Shown: in pieces, positions 25,901 to 38,908 of the stretch
Layout of the letters: the number at the start of each line of letters is the position of its first letter
How positions within the stretch are numbered: the first letter of the stretch is position 1
Source: Osmia lignaria lignaria
Taxonomy: Eukaryota; Arthropoda; Insecta; Hymenoptera; Megachilidae
Assembly (NCBI RefSeq): GCF_051020975.1
Contig: NW_027478167.1
Span: 3,906,001-3,970,000, forward strand
Direction: 5' to 3'
DNA length: 64,000 bases
Made by a program: the position numbers and the translations under genes
The notes under the pieces: model-generated
Seen by the model: the letters and a program-made list of their open reading frames with translations, nothing else
Databases searched by the model: none
Told to the model about the DNA's origin: nothing

Positions 25901-28096
25901 CTTGTTGTTCTTCTTCTGCACAGCTAAGCTGGAAGTGGAATTTGCAGCTCGCAATAGTGCAGAGTTATCTCAAAGAAAGGGGCCACGGTGTTTCTGTATC
26001 TCTATTATGTTGGTGCGGCTTCGGAACTTTTAAATATCTCGATATATCTCGAAAACTACGCTTCTGATCAAAAAATATCATAGAACATAAAAAGTAGGAA
26101 ACTTAATTCTCTACAAAAAAGGTCTCTTAACATTTTGCCATAGCTCGCTTCGTTTCCGAGATATTTGCAGATTTATCTCAAGGGAAGGGGCCTGACGGAC
26201 ATATTTCGAGATATTTCTTCTTCTTGTTGTTCTTCTTCTGCACAGCTAAGCTGGAAGTGGAATTTGCAGCTCGCAATAGTGCAGAGTTATCTCAAAGAAA
26301 GGGGCCACGGTGTTTCTGTATGTCTATTATGTTGGTGCGGCTTCGGAACTTTTAAATATCTCGATATATCTCGAAAACTACGGTTCTGATCAAAAAATAT
26401 CATAGAACATAAATTGTAGGAAACATAATTCTCTACAAAAAAGGTCTCTTAACATTTTGCCATAGCTCGCTTCGTTTCCGAGATATTTGCAGATATATCT
26501 CAAGGGAAGGGGCCTGACGGACATATTTCGAGATATTTCTTCTTCTTGTTGTTCTTCTTCTGCACAGCTATGCTGGCAGTGGAATTTGCAGCTCGCAATA
26601 GTGCAGAGTTATCTCAAAGAATGGGGCCACGGTGTTTGTGAATCTCTATTATGTTGGTGCGGCTTCGGACCTTTTAAATATCTCGATATATCTCGAAAAC
26701 TACGCTTCTGATCAAAAAATATCATAGAACATAAATTGTAGGAAACATAATTCTCTACAAAAAACGTCTCTTAACATTTTGCCATAGCTCGCTTCGTTTC
26801 CGAGATATTTGCAGATTCAGCTCAAAGGAACGGGCCTGACGGACATATTTCGAGATATTTCTTCTTCTTGTTGTTCTTCTTCTGCACAGCTAAGCTGGAA
26901 GTGGCATTTGCGGCTCGCACTAGTGCAGAGTTATCTCAAAGAAAGGGGCCACGGTGATTCTGTACCTCTATTATGTTGGTGCGGCTTCGGAACTTTTAAA
27001 TATCTCGATATATCTCGAAAACTACGGTTCTGATCAAAAAATATCATAGAACATAAATTCTAGGAAACATAATTCTCTACAAAAGAGGTCTCTTCACATT
27101 TTGCCATAGCTCGCTTCGTTTCCGAGATATGTGCAGATTTATCTCAAGGGAAAGGGCCTGACGGACATATTTCGAGATATTCCTTCTTCTTGTTATTCTT
27201 CTTCTGCACAGCTAAGCTGGAAGTGGCATTTGCGGCTCGCACTAGTGCAGAGTTATCTCAAAGAAAGGGGCCACGGTGTTTCTGTACCTCTATTATGTTG
27301 GTGCGGCTTCGGAACTTTTAAATGTCTCGATATATCTCGAAAACTACGCTTCTGATCAAAAAATATCATAGAACATAAATTGTAGGAAACATAATTCTCT
27401 ACAAAAAAGGTCTCTTAACATTTTGCCATGGCTCGCTTCGTTTCCGAGATATTTGCAGATATATCTCAAGGGAAGGGGCCTGACGGACATATTTCGAGAT
27501 ATTTCTTCTTCTTGTTGTTCTTCTTCTGCACAGCTAAGCTGGAAGTGGCATTTGCGGCTCGCACTAGTGCAGAGTTATCTCAAAGAAAGGGACCACGGTG
27601 TTTCTGTACCTCTATTATGTTGGTGCGGCTTCGGAACTTTTAAATATCTCGATATATCTCGAAAACTACGCTTCTGATCAAAAAATATCATAGAACATAA
27701 ATTGTAGGAAACATAATTCTCTACAAAAAAGGTCTCTGAACATTTTGCCATGGCTCGCTTCGTTTCCGAGATATTTGCAGATATATCTCAAGGGAAGGGG
27801 CCTGACGGACATATTTCGAGATATTTCTTCTTCTTGTTGTTCTTCTTCTGCACAGCTAAGCTGGAAGTGGCATTTGCAGCTCGCAATAGTGCAGAGTTAT
27901 CTCAAAGAAAGGGGCCACGGTGTTTCTGTATCTCTATTATGTTGGTGCGGCTTCGGAACTTTTACATATCTTGATATATCTCGAGAACTACGCATCTGAT
28001 CAAAAAATATCATAGAACATAAAAAGTAGAAAACTTAATTCTCTACAAAAAACGTCTCTTAACATTTTGCCATAGCTCGCTTCGTTTCCGAGATAT

Positions 28097-28418
28097 TTGC
28101 AGATATATCTCAAGGGAAGGGGCCTGACGGACATATTTCGAGATATTTCTTCTTCTTGTTGTTCTTCTTCTGCACAGCTATGCTGGAAGTGGAATTTGCA
28201 GCTCGCAATAGTGCAGAGTTATCTCAAAGAAAGGGGCCACGGTGTTTCTGTATCTCTATTATGTTGGTGCGGCTTCGGAACTTTTAAATATCTCGAAATA
28301 TCTCGAAAACTACGCTTCTGATCAAAAAATATCATAGAACATAACTTGTAGGAAATATAATTCTCTACAAAAAAGGTCTCTTAACATTTTGCCATAGCTC
28401 GCTTCGTTTCCGAGATAT
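28097..28418 (+). repeat. Monomer variant with perfect 14-bp inverted repeat
   Basis: The arm tttcgagatatttc at 28136-28149 is the exact reverse complement of gaaatatctcgaaa at 28295-28308, with 145 bp between. In most copies the second arm has one or more mismatches (gatatatctcg). The perfect form also occurs in monomers starting at 29707, 32926, 35823, 58347, 60264 and 63791, mostly with acttgtaggaaatat downstream where the sequence is visible. Confidence 0.8.
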
Positions 28419-29649
28419 TTGCAGATTTATTTCAAGGGAAGGGGCCTGACGGACATATTTCGAGATATTTCTTCTTCTTGTTGTTCTTCTTCTGCACAGC
28501 TAAACTGGCAGTGGCATTTCCAGCTCGCACTAGTGCAGAGTTATCTCAAAGAAAGGGGCCACGGTGTTTCTGTACCTCTATTATGTTGGTGCGGCTTCGG
28601 AACTTTTAAATATCTTGATATATCTCGAGAACTACGCATCTGATCAAAAAATATCATAGAACATAAAAAGTAGGAAACTTAATTCTCTACAAAAAAGGTC
28701 TCTTAACATTTTGCCATAGCTCGCTTCGTTTCCGAGATATTTGCTGATTTATCACAAGGGAAGGGGCCTGACGGACATATTTCGAGATATTTCTTCTTCT
28801 TGTTGTTCTTCTTCTGCACAGCTAAACTGGAAGTGGCATTTCCAGCTCGCAATAGTGCAGAGTTATCTCAAGGAAAGGGGCCACGGTGTTTCTGTACCTC
28901 TATTATGTTGGTGCGGCTTCGGAACTTTTAAATATCTCGATATATCTCGAAAACTACGCTTCTGATCAAAAAATATCATAGAACATAAATTGTAGGAAAC
29001 ATAATTCTCTACAAAAAAGGTCTCTTAACATTTTGCCATGGCTCGCTTCGTTTCCGAGGTATTTGCAGATATATCTCAAGGGAAGGGGCCTGACGGACAT
29101 ATTTCGAGATATTTCTTCTTCTTGTTGTTCTTCTTCTGCACAGCTAAGCTGGAAGTGGCATTTGCAGCTCGCAATAGTGCAGAGTTATCTCAAAGAAAGG
29201 GGCCACGGTGTTTCTGTATTTCTATTATGTTGGTGCGGCTTCGGAACTTTTAAATATCTTGATATATCTCGAGAACTACGCATCTGATCAAAAAATATCA
29301 TAGAACACAAAAAGTAGGAAACTTAATTCTCTACAAAAAAGGTCTCTTAACATTTTGCCATAGCTCGCTTCGTTTCCGAGATATTTGCAGATATATCTCA
29401 AGGGAGGGGGCCTGACGGACATATTTCGAGATATTTCTTCTTCTTGTTGTTCTTCTTCTGCACAGCTAAGCTGGAAATGGCATTTGCAGCTCGCAATAGT
29501 GCAGAGTTATCTCAAAGAAAGGGGCCACGGTGTTTCTGTATCTCTATTATGTTGGTGGGGCTTCGGAACTTTTCAATATCTTGATATATCTCGAGAACTA
29601 CGCATCTGATCAAAAAATATCATAGAACATAAAAAGTAGAAAGCATAAT

Positions 29650-30970
29650 TCTCTACAAAAAACGTCTCGTAACATTTTGCCATAGCTCGCTTCCTTTCCG
29701 AGATATTTGCAGATATATCTCAAGGGAAGGGGCCTGACGGACATATTTCGAGATATTTCTTCTTCTTGTTGTTCTTCTTCTGCACAGCTATGCTGCAAGT
29801 GGAATTTGCAGCTCGCAATAGTGCAGAGTTATCTCAAAGAAAGGGGCCACGGTGTTTCTGTATCTCTATTATGTTGGTGCGGCTTCGGAACTTTTAAATA
29901 TCTCGAAATATCTCGAAAACTACGCTTCTGATCAAAAAATATCATAGAACATAACTTGTAGGAAATATAATTCTCTACAAAAAAGGTCTCTTAACATTTT
30001 GCCATAGCTCGCTTCGTTTCCGAGATATTTGCAGATTTATCTCAAGGGAAGGGGCCTGACGGACATATTTCGAGATATTTCTTCTTCTTGTTGAACTTCT
30101 TCTGCACAGCTTAACTGTAAGTGGCATTTCCAGCTCGCACTAGTGCAGAGTTATCTCAAAGAAAGGGGCCACGGTGTTTCTGTACCTCTATTATGTTGGT
30201 GCGGCTTCGGAACTTTTAAATATCTCGATATATCTAGAAAACTACGGTTCTGATCAAAAAATATCATAGAACATAAATTGTAGGAAACATAATTCTTTAC
30301 AAAAAAGGTCTCTTAACATTTTGCCATAGCTCGCTTCGTTTCCGAGATATGTGCAGATTTATCTCAAGGGAAGGGGCCTGACGGACATATTTCGAGATAT
30401 TTCTTCTTCTTGTTGTTCTTCTTCTGCACAGCTAAGCTGGAAGTGGCATTTGCAGCTCGCAATAATACAGAGTTATCTCAAAGAAAGGGGCCACGGTGTT
30501 TCTGTATCTCTATTATGTTGGTGCGGCTTCGGAACTTTTAAATATCTCGATATATCTCGAAAACTACGCTTCTGATCAAAAAATATCATAGAACATAAAA
30601 AGTAGGAAACTTAATTCTCTACAAAAAAGGTCTCTTAACATTTTGCCATAGCTCGCTTCGTTTCCGAGATATTTGCAGATTTATCCCAAGGGAAGGGGCC
30701 TGACGGACATATTTCGAGATATTTCTTCTTCTTGTTGTTCTTCTTCTGCACAGCTAAGCTGGAAGTGGAATTTGCAGCTCGCAATAGTGCAGAGTTATCT
30801 CAAAGAAAGGGGCCACGGTGTTTCTGTATTTCTATTATGTTGGTGCGGCTTCGGACCTTTTAAATATCTTGATATATCTCGAGAACTACGCATCTGATCA
30901 AAAAATATCATAGAACATAAAAAGTAGGAAACTTAATTCTCTACAAAAAAGGTCTCTTAACATTTTGCCA
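29650..30970 (+). repeat. 6116-bp-offset repeat, copy 1
   Basis: This segment matches about 35766-37086 (19 monomers minus two 1-bp deletions away). Shared rare markers in the same order are aaaaaacgtctcgtaac, gctatgctgcaagtgg, tctcgaaatatctcg, ttgttgaacttc with cttaactgtaag, gtacagagttatc or its variant, gatttatcccaagg and cggaccttttaaa. A handful of differences are visible, such as tatctagaaaac (30231) against tatctcgaaaac and aataatacag (30471) against aatagtacag. Confidence 0.8.
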
Positions 30971-31229
30971 TAGCTCGCTTCGTTTCCGAGATATTTGCAA
31001 ATATATCTCAAGGGAAGGGGCCTGACGGACATATTTCGAGATATTTCTTCTTCTTGTTGTTCTTCTTCTGTACAGCTAAGCTGGAAGTGGAATTTGCAGC
31101 TCGCAATAGTGCAGAGTTATCTCAAAGAAAGGGGCCACGGTGTTTCTGTATTTCTATTATGTTGGTGCGGCTTCGGAACTTTTAAATATCTTGATATATC
31201 TCGAGAACTACGCATCTGATCAAAAAATA

Positions 31230-32700
31230 TCATAGAACATAAATTGTAGGAAACATGATTCTCTACAAAAAAGGTCTCTTAACATTTTGCCATAGCTCGC
31301 TTCGTTTCCGAGATATTTGCAGATATATCTCAAGGGAAGGGGCCTGACGGACATATTTCGAGATATTTCTTCTTCTTGTTGTTCTTGTTCTGCCCAGCTA
31401 TGCTGGAAGTGGCATTTGCGGCTCGCACTAGTGCAGAGTTATCTCAAAGAAAGGGGCCACGGTGTTTCTGTATCTCTATTATGTTGGTGCGGCTTCGGAA
31501 CTTTTAAATATCTCGATATATCTCGAAAACTACGCTTCTGATCAAAAAATATCGTAGAACATAAATTGTAGGAAACATAATTCTCTACAAAAACGTCTCT
31601 TAACGTTTTGCCATAGCTCGCTTCGTTTCCGAGATATTTGCAGATTTATCTCAAGGGAAGGGGCCTGACGGACATATTTCGAGATATTTCTTCTTCTTGT
31701 TGTTCTTCTTCTGCACAGCTATGCTGGAAGTGGCATTTGCGGCTCGCACTAGTGCAGAGTTATCTCAAAGAAAGGGGCCACGGTGTTTCTGAATCTCTAT
31801 TATGTTGGTGCGGCTTCGGAACTTTTAAATATCTCGATATATCTCGAAAACTACGCTTCTGATCAAAAAATATCATAGAACATAAATTGTAGGAAACATG
31901 ATTCTCTACAAAAAAGGTCTCTTAACATTTTGCCATAGCTCGCTTCGTTTCCGAGATATTTGCAGATATATCTCAAGGGAAGGGGCCTGACGGACATATT
32001 TCGAGATATTTCTTCTTCTTGTTGAACTTCTTCTGCACAGCTTAACTGTAAGTGGCATTTCCAGCTCGCACTAGTGCAGAGTTATCTCAAAGAAAGGGGC
32101 CACGGTGTTTCTGTACCTCTATTATGTTGGTGCGGCTTCGGAACTTTTAAATATCTCGATATATCTCGAAAACTACGGTTCTGATCAAAAAATATCATAG
32201 AACATAAATTGTAGGAAACTTAATTCTCTACAAAAAAGGTCTCTTAACATTTTGCCATAGCTCGCTTCGTTTCCGAGATATTTGCAGATTTATCCCAAGG
32301 GAAGGGGCCTGACGGACATATTTCGAGATATTTCTTCTTCTTGTTGTTCTTCTTCTGCACAGCTAAGCTGGAAGTGGAATTTGCAGCTCGCAATAGTGCA
32401 GAGTGATCTCAAAGAAAGGGGCCACGGTGTTTCTGTATTTCTATTATGTTGGTGCGGCTTCGGAACTTTTAAATATCTTGATATATCTCGAGAACTACGC
32501 ATCTGATCAAAAAATATCATAGAACATAAAAAGTAGGAAACATAATTCTCTACAAAAAACGTCTCTTAACGTTTTGCCATAGCTCGCTTCGTTTCCGAGA
32601 TATTTGCAGATTCAGCTCAAAGGAACGGGCCTGACGGACATATTTCGAGATATATCTTCTTCTTGTTGTTCTTCTTCTGCACAGCTAAGCTGGAAGTGGC
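31230..32700 (+). repeat. 2253-bp-offset repeat (seven monomers), copy 1
   Basis: This segment matches about 33483-34953, at seven monomers minus one base. Shared markers are aaacatgattctc, cttgttctgcccagc, tatcgtagaac, the 1-bp deletion in acaaaaacgtctc, ttgttgaacttc, cagagtgatctc and agatatatcttc. One visible difference is ttctctac against ttcgctac near 31583/33836. The match ends inside the monomers at 32604 and 34857. Confidence 0.82.
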
Positions 32701-33482
32701 ATTTGCAGCTCGCAATAGTGCAGAGTTATCTCAAAGAAAGGGGCCACGGTGTTTCTGTACCTCTATTATGTTGGTGGGGCTTCGGAACTTTTCAATATCT
32801 TGATATATCTCGAGAACTACGCATCTGATCAAAAAATATCATAGAACATGAAAAGTAGAAAACTTAATTCTCTACAAAAAACGTCTCTTAACATTTTGCC
32901 ATAGCTCGCTTCGTTTCCGAGATATTTGCAGATATATCTCAAGGGAAGGGGCCTGACGGACATATTTCGAGATATTTCTTCTTCTTGTTGTTCTTCTTCT
33001 GCACAGCTATGCTGGAAGTGGAATTTGCAGCTCGCAATAGTGCAGAGTTATCTCAAAGAAAGGGGCCACGGTGTTTCTGTATCTCTATTATGTTGGTGCG
33101 GCTTCGGAACTTTTAAATATCTCGAAATATCTCGAAAACTACGCTTCTGATCAAAAAATATCATAGAACATAACTTGTAGAAAATATAATTCTCTACAAA
33201 AAAGGTCTCTTAACATTTTGCCATGGCTCGCTTCGTTTCCGAGATATTTGCAGATATATCTCAAGGGAAGGGGCCTGACGGACATATTTCGAGATATTTC
33301 TTCTTCTTGTTGTTCTTCTTCTGCACAGCTAAGCTGGAAGTGGCATTTGCAGCTCGCAATAGTGCAGAGTTATCTCAAAGAAAGGGGCCACGGTGTTTCT
33401 GAATCTCTATTATGTTGGTGCGGCTTCTGAACTTTTAAATATCTCGATATATCTCGAAAACTACGCTTCTGATCAAAAAATA

Positions 33483-34953
33483 TCATAGAACATAAATTGT
33501 AGGAAACATGATTCTCTACAAAAAAGGTCTCTTAACATTTTGCCATAGCTCGCTTCGTTTCCGAGATATTTGCAGATATATCTCAAGGGAAGGGGCCTGA
33601 CGGACATATTTCGAGATATTTCTTCTTCTTGTTGTTCTTGTTCTGCCCAGCTATGCTGGAAGTGGCATTTGCGGCTCGCACTAGTGCAGAGTTATCTCAA
33701 AGAAAGGGGCCACGGTGTTTCTGTATCTCTATTATGTTGGTGCGGCTTCGGAACTTTTAAATATCTCGATATATCTCGAAAACTACGCTTCTGATCAAAA
33801 AATATCGTAGAACATAAATTGTAGGAAACATAATTCGCTACAAAAACGTCTCTTAACGTTTTGCCATAGCTCGCTTCGTTTCCGAGATATTTGCAGATTT
33901 ATCTCAAGGGAAGGGGCCTGACGGACATATTTCGAGATATTTCTTCTTCTTGTTGTTCTTCTTCTGCACAGCTATGCTGGAAGTGGCATTTGCGGCTCGC
34001 ACTAGTGCAGAGTTATCTCAAAGAAAGGGGCCACGGTGTTTCTGAATCTCTATTATGTTGGTGCGGCTTCGGAACTTTTAAATATCTCGATATATCTCGA
34101 AAACTACGCTTCTGATCAAAAAATATCATAGAACATAAATTGTAGGAAACATGATTCTCTACAAAAAAGGTCTCTTAACATTTTGCCATAGCTCGCTTCG
34201 TTTCCGAGATATTTGCAGATATATCTCAAGGGAAGGGGCCTGACGGACATATTTCGAGATATTTCTTCTTCTTGTTGAACTTCTTCTGCACAGCTTAACT
34301 GTAAGTGGCATTTCCAGCTCGCACTAGTGCAGAGTTATCTCAAAGAAAGGGGCCACGGTGTTTCTGTACCTCTATTATGTTGGTGCGGCTTCGGAACTTT
34401 TAAATATCTCGATATATCTCGAAAACTACGGTTCTGATCAAAAAATATCATAGAACATAAATTGTAGGAAACTTAATTCTCTACAAAAAAGGTCTCTTAA
34501 CATTTTGCCATAGCTCGCTTCGTTTCCGAGATATTTGCAGATTTATCCCAAGGGAAGGGGCCTGACGGACATATTTCGAGATATTTCTTCTTCTTGTTGT
34601 TCTTCTTCTGCACAGCTAAGCTGGAAGTGGAATTTGCAGCTCGCAATAGTGCAGAGTGATCTCAAAGAAAGGGGCCACGGTGTTTCTGTATTTCTATTAT
34701 GTTGGTGCGGCTTCGGAACTTTTAAATATCTTGATATATCTCGAGAACTACGCATCTGATCAAAAAATATCATAGAACATAAAAAGTAGGAAACATAATT
34801 CTCTACAAAAAACGTCTCTTAACGTTTTGCCATAGCTCGCTTCGTTTCCGAGATATTTGCAGATTCAGCTCAAAGGAACGGGCCTGACGGACATATTTCG
34901 AGATATATCTTCTTCTTGTTGTTCTTCTTCTGCACAGCTAAGCTGGAAGTGGA
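33483..34953 (+). repeat. 2253-bp-offset repeat (seven monomers), copy 2
   Basis: This is the partner of 31230-32700, directly adjoining the first unit. Monomers start at 33570, 33891, 34213 (frame broken), 34535 and 34857 (front part only). The monomer just before it (33248) carries a private tgcggcttctgaac that closes the 74-codon frame early. Confidence 0.82.
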
Positions 34954-35178
34954 ATTTGCAGCTCGCAATAGTGCAGAGTGATCTCAAAGAAAGGGGCCAC
35001 GGTGTTTCTGTATTTCTATTATGTTGGTGCGGCTTCGGAACTTTTAAATATCTTGATATATCTCGAGAACTACGCATCTGATCAAAAAATATCATAGAAC
35101 ATAAAAAGTAGGAAACTTAATTCTCTACAAAAAAGGTCTCTTAACATTTTGCCATAGCTCGCTTCGTTTCCGAGATAT
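34857..35178 (+). repeat. Chimeric monomer (32604-type front, 34535-type back)
   Basis: The front has gattcagctcaaaggaac and agatatatcttc, as at 32604. From about 34948 it reads gtggaatttgcag, cagagtgatctc and gtatttctatt, as in the preceding monomer at 34535, instead of the ggggcttcgg and ttcaatatc of 32604. The switch lies between about 34915 and 34952, and the repeat similarity to 32.7 kb ends there. Confidence 0.8.
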
Positions 35179-35500
35179 TTGCTGATTTATCACAAGGGAA
35201 GGGGCCTGACGGATATATTTCGAGATAATTCTTCTTCTTGTTGTTCTTCTTCTGCACAGCTAAACTGGAAGTGGCATTTCCAGCTCGCAATAGTGCAGAG
35301 TTATCTCAAGGAAAGGGGCCACGGTGTTTCTGTACCTCTATTATGTTGGTGCGGCTTCGGAACTTTTAAATATCTCGATATATCTCGAAAACTACGCTTC
35401 TGATCAAAAAATATCATAGAACATAAATTGTAGGAAACATAATTCTCTACAAAAAAGGTCTCTTAACATTTTGCCATGGCTCGCTTCGTTTCCGAGATAT

Positions 35501-35822
35501 TTGCAGATATATCTCAAGGGAAGGGGCCTGACGGACATATTTCGAGATATTTCTTCTTCTTGTTGTTCTTCTTCTGCACAGCTAAGCTGGAAGTGGCATT
35601 TGCAGCTCGCAATAGTGCAGAGTTATCTCAAAGAAAGGGGCCACGGTGTTTCTGTATTTCTATTATGTTGGTGCGGCTTCGGAACTTTTCAATATCTTGA
35701 TATATCTCGAGAACTACGCATCTGATCAAAAAACATCATAGTACATAAAAAGTAGAAAACTTAATTCTCTACAAAAAACGTCTCGTAACATTTTGCCATA
35801 GCTCGCTTCGTTTCCGAGATAT
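35501..35822 (+). repeat. Chimeric monomer replacing two monomers (29063 front, 29385 back)
   Basis: The start matches the CCATGG monomer at 29063, including gtatttctatt. The end has cttttcaatatcttg, which elsewhere marks the monomer at 29385 (and 32604). The following aaaaaacgtctcgtaac then joins the 35823 monomer. Relative to 28741-29707, one monomer is missing and the exchange point lies between about 35659 and 35689. Private changes: aaaaaacatcatagtac near 35730. Confidence 0.75.
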
Positions 35823-37086
35823 TTGCAGATATATCTCAAGGGAAGGGGCCTGACGGACATATTTCGAGATATTTCTTCTTCTTGTTGTTCTTCTTCTGCA
35901 CAGCTATGCTGCAAGTGGAATTTGCAGCTCGCAATAGTGCAGAGTTATCTCAAAGAAAGGGGCCACGGTGTTTCTGTATCTCTATTATGTTGGTGCGGCT
36001 TCGGAACTTTTAAGTATCTCGAAATATCTCGAAAACTACGCTTCTGATCAAAAAATATCATAGAACATAACTTGTAGGAAATATAATTCTCTACAAAAAA
36101 GGTCTCTTAACATTTTGCCATAGCTCGCTTCGTTTCCGAGATATTTGCAGATTTATCTCAAGGGAAGGGGCCTGACGGACATATTTCGAGATATTTCTTC
36201 TTCTTGTTGAACTTCTTCTGCACAGCTTAACTGTAAGTGGCATTTCCGGCTCGCACTAGTGCAGAGTTATCTCAAAGAAAGGGGCCACGGTGTTTCTGTA
36301 CCTCTATTATGTTGGTGCGGCTTCGGAACTTTTAAATATCTCGATATATCTCGAAAACTACGGTTCTGATCAAAAAATATCATAGAACATAAATTGTAGG
36401 AAACATAATTCTTTACAAAAAAGGTCTCTTAACATTTTGCCATAGCTCGCTTCGTTTCCGAGATATGTGCAGATTTATCTCAAGGGAAGGGGCCTGACGG
36501 ACATATTTCGAGATATTTCTTGTTCTTGTTGTTCTTCTTCTGCACAGCTAAGCTGGAAGTGGCATTTGCAGCTCGCAATAGTACAGAGTTATCTCAAAGA
36601 AAGGGGCCACGGTGTTTCTGTATCTCTATTATGTTGGTGCGGCTTCGGAACTTTTAAATATCTCGATATATCTCGAAAACTACGCTTCTGATCAAAAAAT
36701 ATCATAGAACATAAAAAGTAGGAAACTTAATTCTCTACAAAAAAGGTCTCTTAACATTTTGCCATAGCTCGCTTCGTTTCCGAGATATTTGCAGATTTAT
36801 CCCAAGGGAAGGGGCCTGACGGACATATTTCGAGATATTTCTTCTTCTTGTTGTTCTTCTTCTGCACAGCTAAGCTGGAAGTGGAATTTGCAGCTCGCAA
36901 TAGTGCAGAGTTATCTCAAAGAAAGGGGCCACGGTGTTTCTGTATTTCTATTATGTTGGTGCGGCTTCGGACCTTTTAAATATCTTGATATATCTCGAGA
37001 ACTACGCATCTGATCAAAAAATATCATAGAACATAAAAAGTAGGAAACTTAATTCTCTACAAAAAAGGTCTCTTAACATTTTGCCA
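35766..37086 (+). repeat. 6116-bp-offset repeat, copy 2
   Basis: This is the partner of 29650-30970. Private changes include ccggctcgc near 36248, ttcttgttcttgttg near 36518 and taagtatctcg near 36012. The sequence before it differs: the monomer at 35501 replaces two monomers (29063 and 29385) of the first copy. Confidence 0.8.
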
Positions 37087-37239
37087 TAGCTCGCTTCGTT
37101 TCCGAGATATTTGCAGATTCAGCTCAACGGAACGGGCCTGACGGACATATTTCGAGATATTTCTTCTTCTTGTTGTTCTTCTTCTGCACAGCTAAGCTGG
37201 AAGTGGCATTTGCAGCTCGCAATAGTGCAGAGTTATCTC

Positions 37240-38908
37240 AAAGAAAGGGGCCACGGTGTTTCTGTATCTCTATTATGTTGGTGCGGCTTCGGAACTTTTA
37301 AATATCTTGATATATCTCGAGAACTACGCATCTCATCAAAAAATATCATAGAACATAAAAAGTAGGAAACTTAATTCTCTACAAAAAAGGTCTCTTAACA
37401 TTTTGCCATAGCTCGCTTCGTTTCCGAGATATTTGCTGATTTATCACAAGGGAAGGGGCCTGACGGACATATTTCGAGATATTTCTTCTTCTTGTTGTTC
37501 TTCTTCTGCACAGCTAAACTGGAAGTGGCATTTCCAGCTCGCAATAGTGCAGAGTTATCTCAAGGAAAGGGGCCACGGTGTTTCTGTACCTCTATTATGT
37601 TGGTGCGGCTTCGGAACTTTTAAACATCTCGATATATCTCGAAAACTACGCTTCTGATCAAAAAATATCATAGAACATAAATTGTAGGAAACATAATTCT
37701 CTACAAAAAAGGTCTCTTAAGATTTTGCCATGGCTCGCTTCGTTTCCGAGATATTTGCAGATATATCTCAAGGGAAGGGGCCTGACGGACATATTTCGAG
37801 ATATTTCTTCTTCTTGTTGTTCTTCTTCTGCACAGCTAAGCTGGAAGTGGCATTTGCAGCTCGCAATAGTGCAGAGTTATCTCAAAGAAAGGGGCCACGG
37901 TGTTTCTGTATTTCTATTATGTTGGTGCGGCTTCGGAACTTTTAAATATCTCGATATATCTCGAAAACTACGGTTCTGATCAAAAAATATCATAGAACAT
38001 AAATTGTAGGAAACATAATTCTCTACAAAAAAGGTCGCTTAACATTTTGCCATAGCTCGCTTCGTTTCCGAGATATGTGCAGATTTATCTCAAGGGAAGG
38101 GGCCTGACGGACATATTTCGAGATATTTCTTCTTCTTGTTGTTCTTCTTCTGCACAGCTAAGCTGGAAGTGGAATTTGCAGCTCGCAATAGTGCAGAGTT
38201 ATCTCAAAGAAAGGGGCCACGGTGTTTCTGTATTTCTATTATGTTGGTGCGGCTTCGGAACTTTTAAATATCTCGATATATCTCGAAAACTACGCTTCTG
38301 ATCAAAAAATATCATAGAACATAAATTGTAGGAAACATAATTCTCTACAAAAAAGGTCTCTTAGCGTTTTGCCATGGCTCGCTTCGTTTCCGAGATATTT
38401 GCAGATATATCTCAAGGGAAGGGGCCTGACGGACATATTTCGAGATATTTCTTCTTCTTGTTGTTCTTCTTCTGCACAGCTAAGCTGGAAGTGGCATTCG
38501 CAGCTCGCAATAGTGCAGAGTTATCTCAAAGAAAGGGACCACGGTGTTTCTGTATCTCTACTATGTTGGTGCGGCTTCGGAACTTTTAAATAGCTTGATA
38601 TATCTCGAGAACTACGCATCTGATCAAAAAATATCATAGAATATAAAAAGTAGGAAACTTAATTTTCTACAAAAAAGGTCTCTTAACATTTTGCCATAGC
38701 TCGCTTCGTTTCCGAGATATTTGCAGATATATCTCAAGGGAAGGGGCCTGACGGACATATTTCGAGATATTTCTTCTTCTTTTTGTTCTTCTTCTGCACA
38801 GCTAAGCTGGAAGTGGCATTTGCGGCTCGCACTAGTGCAGAGTTATCTCAAAGAAAGGGGCCACGGTGTTTCTGTATCTCTATTATGTTGGTGCGGCTTC
38901 GGAACTTT
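37240..38908 (+). repeat. 1610-bp five-monomer repeat, copy 1
   Basis: Five monomers (37433, 37755, 38077, 38399, 38721) repeat at 39043, 39365, 39687, 40009 and 40331. Shared rare markers are gctgatttatcacaagg, cttttaaacatctcg, cttaagattttgcc with CCATGG, aaggtcgcttaac, cttagcgttttgcc, tctctactatg, aaatagcttgat and atataaaaagtagg. Edges are uncertain by tens of bases. Confidence 0.87.
37730..37945 (+). other. ATG-initiated 71-codon second-frame ORF created by CCATGG variant
   Basis: A single A-to-G change turns ccatagctcg into ccatggctcg. It creates an ATG with G at -3 and G at +4, which is the favoured eukaryotic initiation context. The frame then runs 71 codons (MARFVSEIFADISQGKG..., with a hydrophobic RYFFFLLFFFC stretch near residues 24-34) to TAA in aacttttaaat. 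The same arrangement with 71-74 codons occurs at 27428, 27750, 29038, 35476, 38374, 39340 and 39984. The CCATGG copies at about 24206 and 33221 lose it to a TGA in tttctgaatc. It overlaps the 74-codon frame, so at most one would be real. I see no evidence of selection on either and treat it as a coincidence that has been amplified. Confidence 0.45.

Noticed and set aside
32290..32520. Minus-strand 76-codon frame with an acidic EEEQQEEE stretch (also 34543, 34865, and shorter at 29610, 35726, 42853, 58355)
   Set aside because: It is open only where single changes (for example gagtgatctc) remove a stop. The acidic run is just the complement of the TTC/TTG tract.
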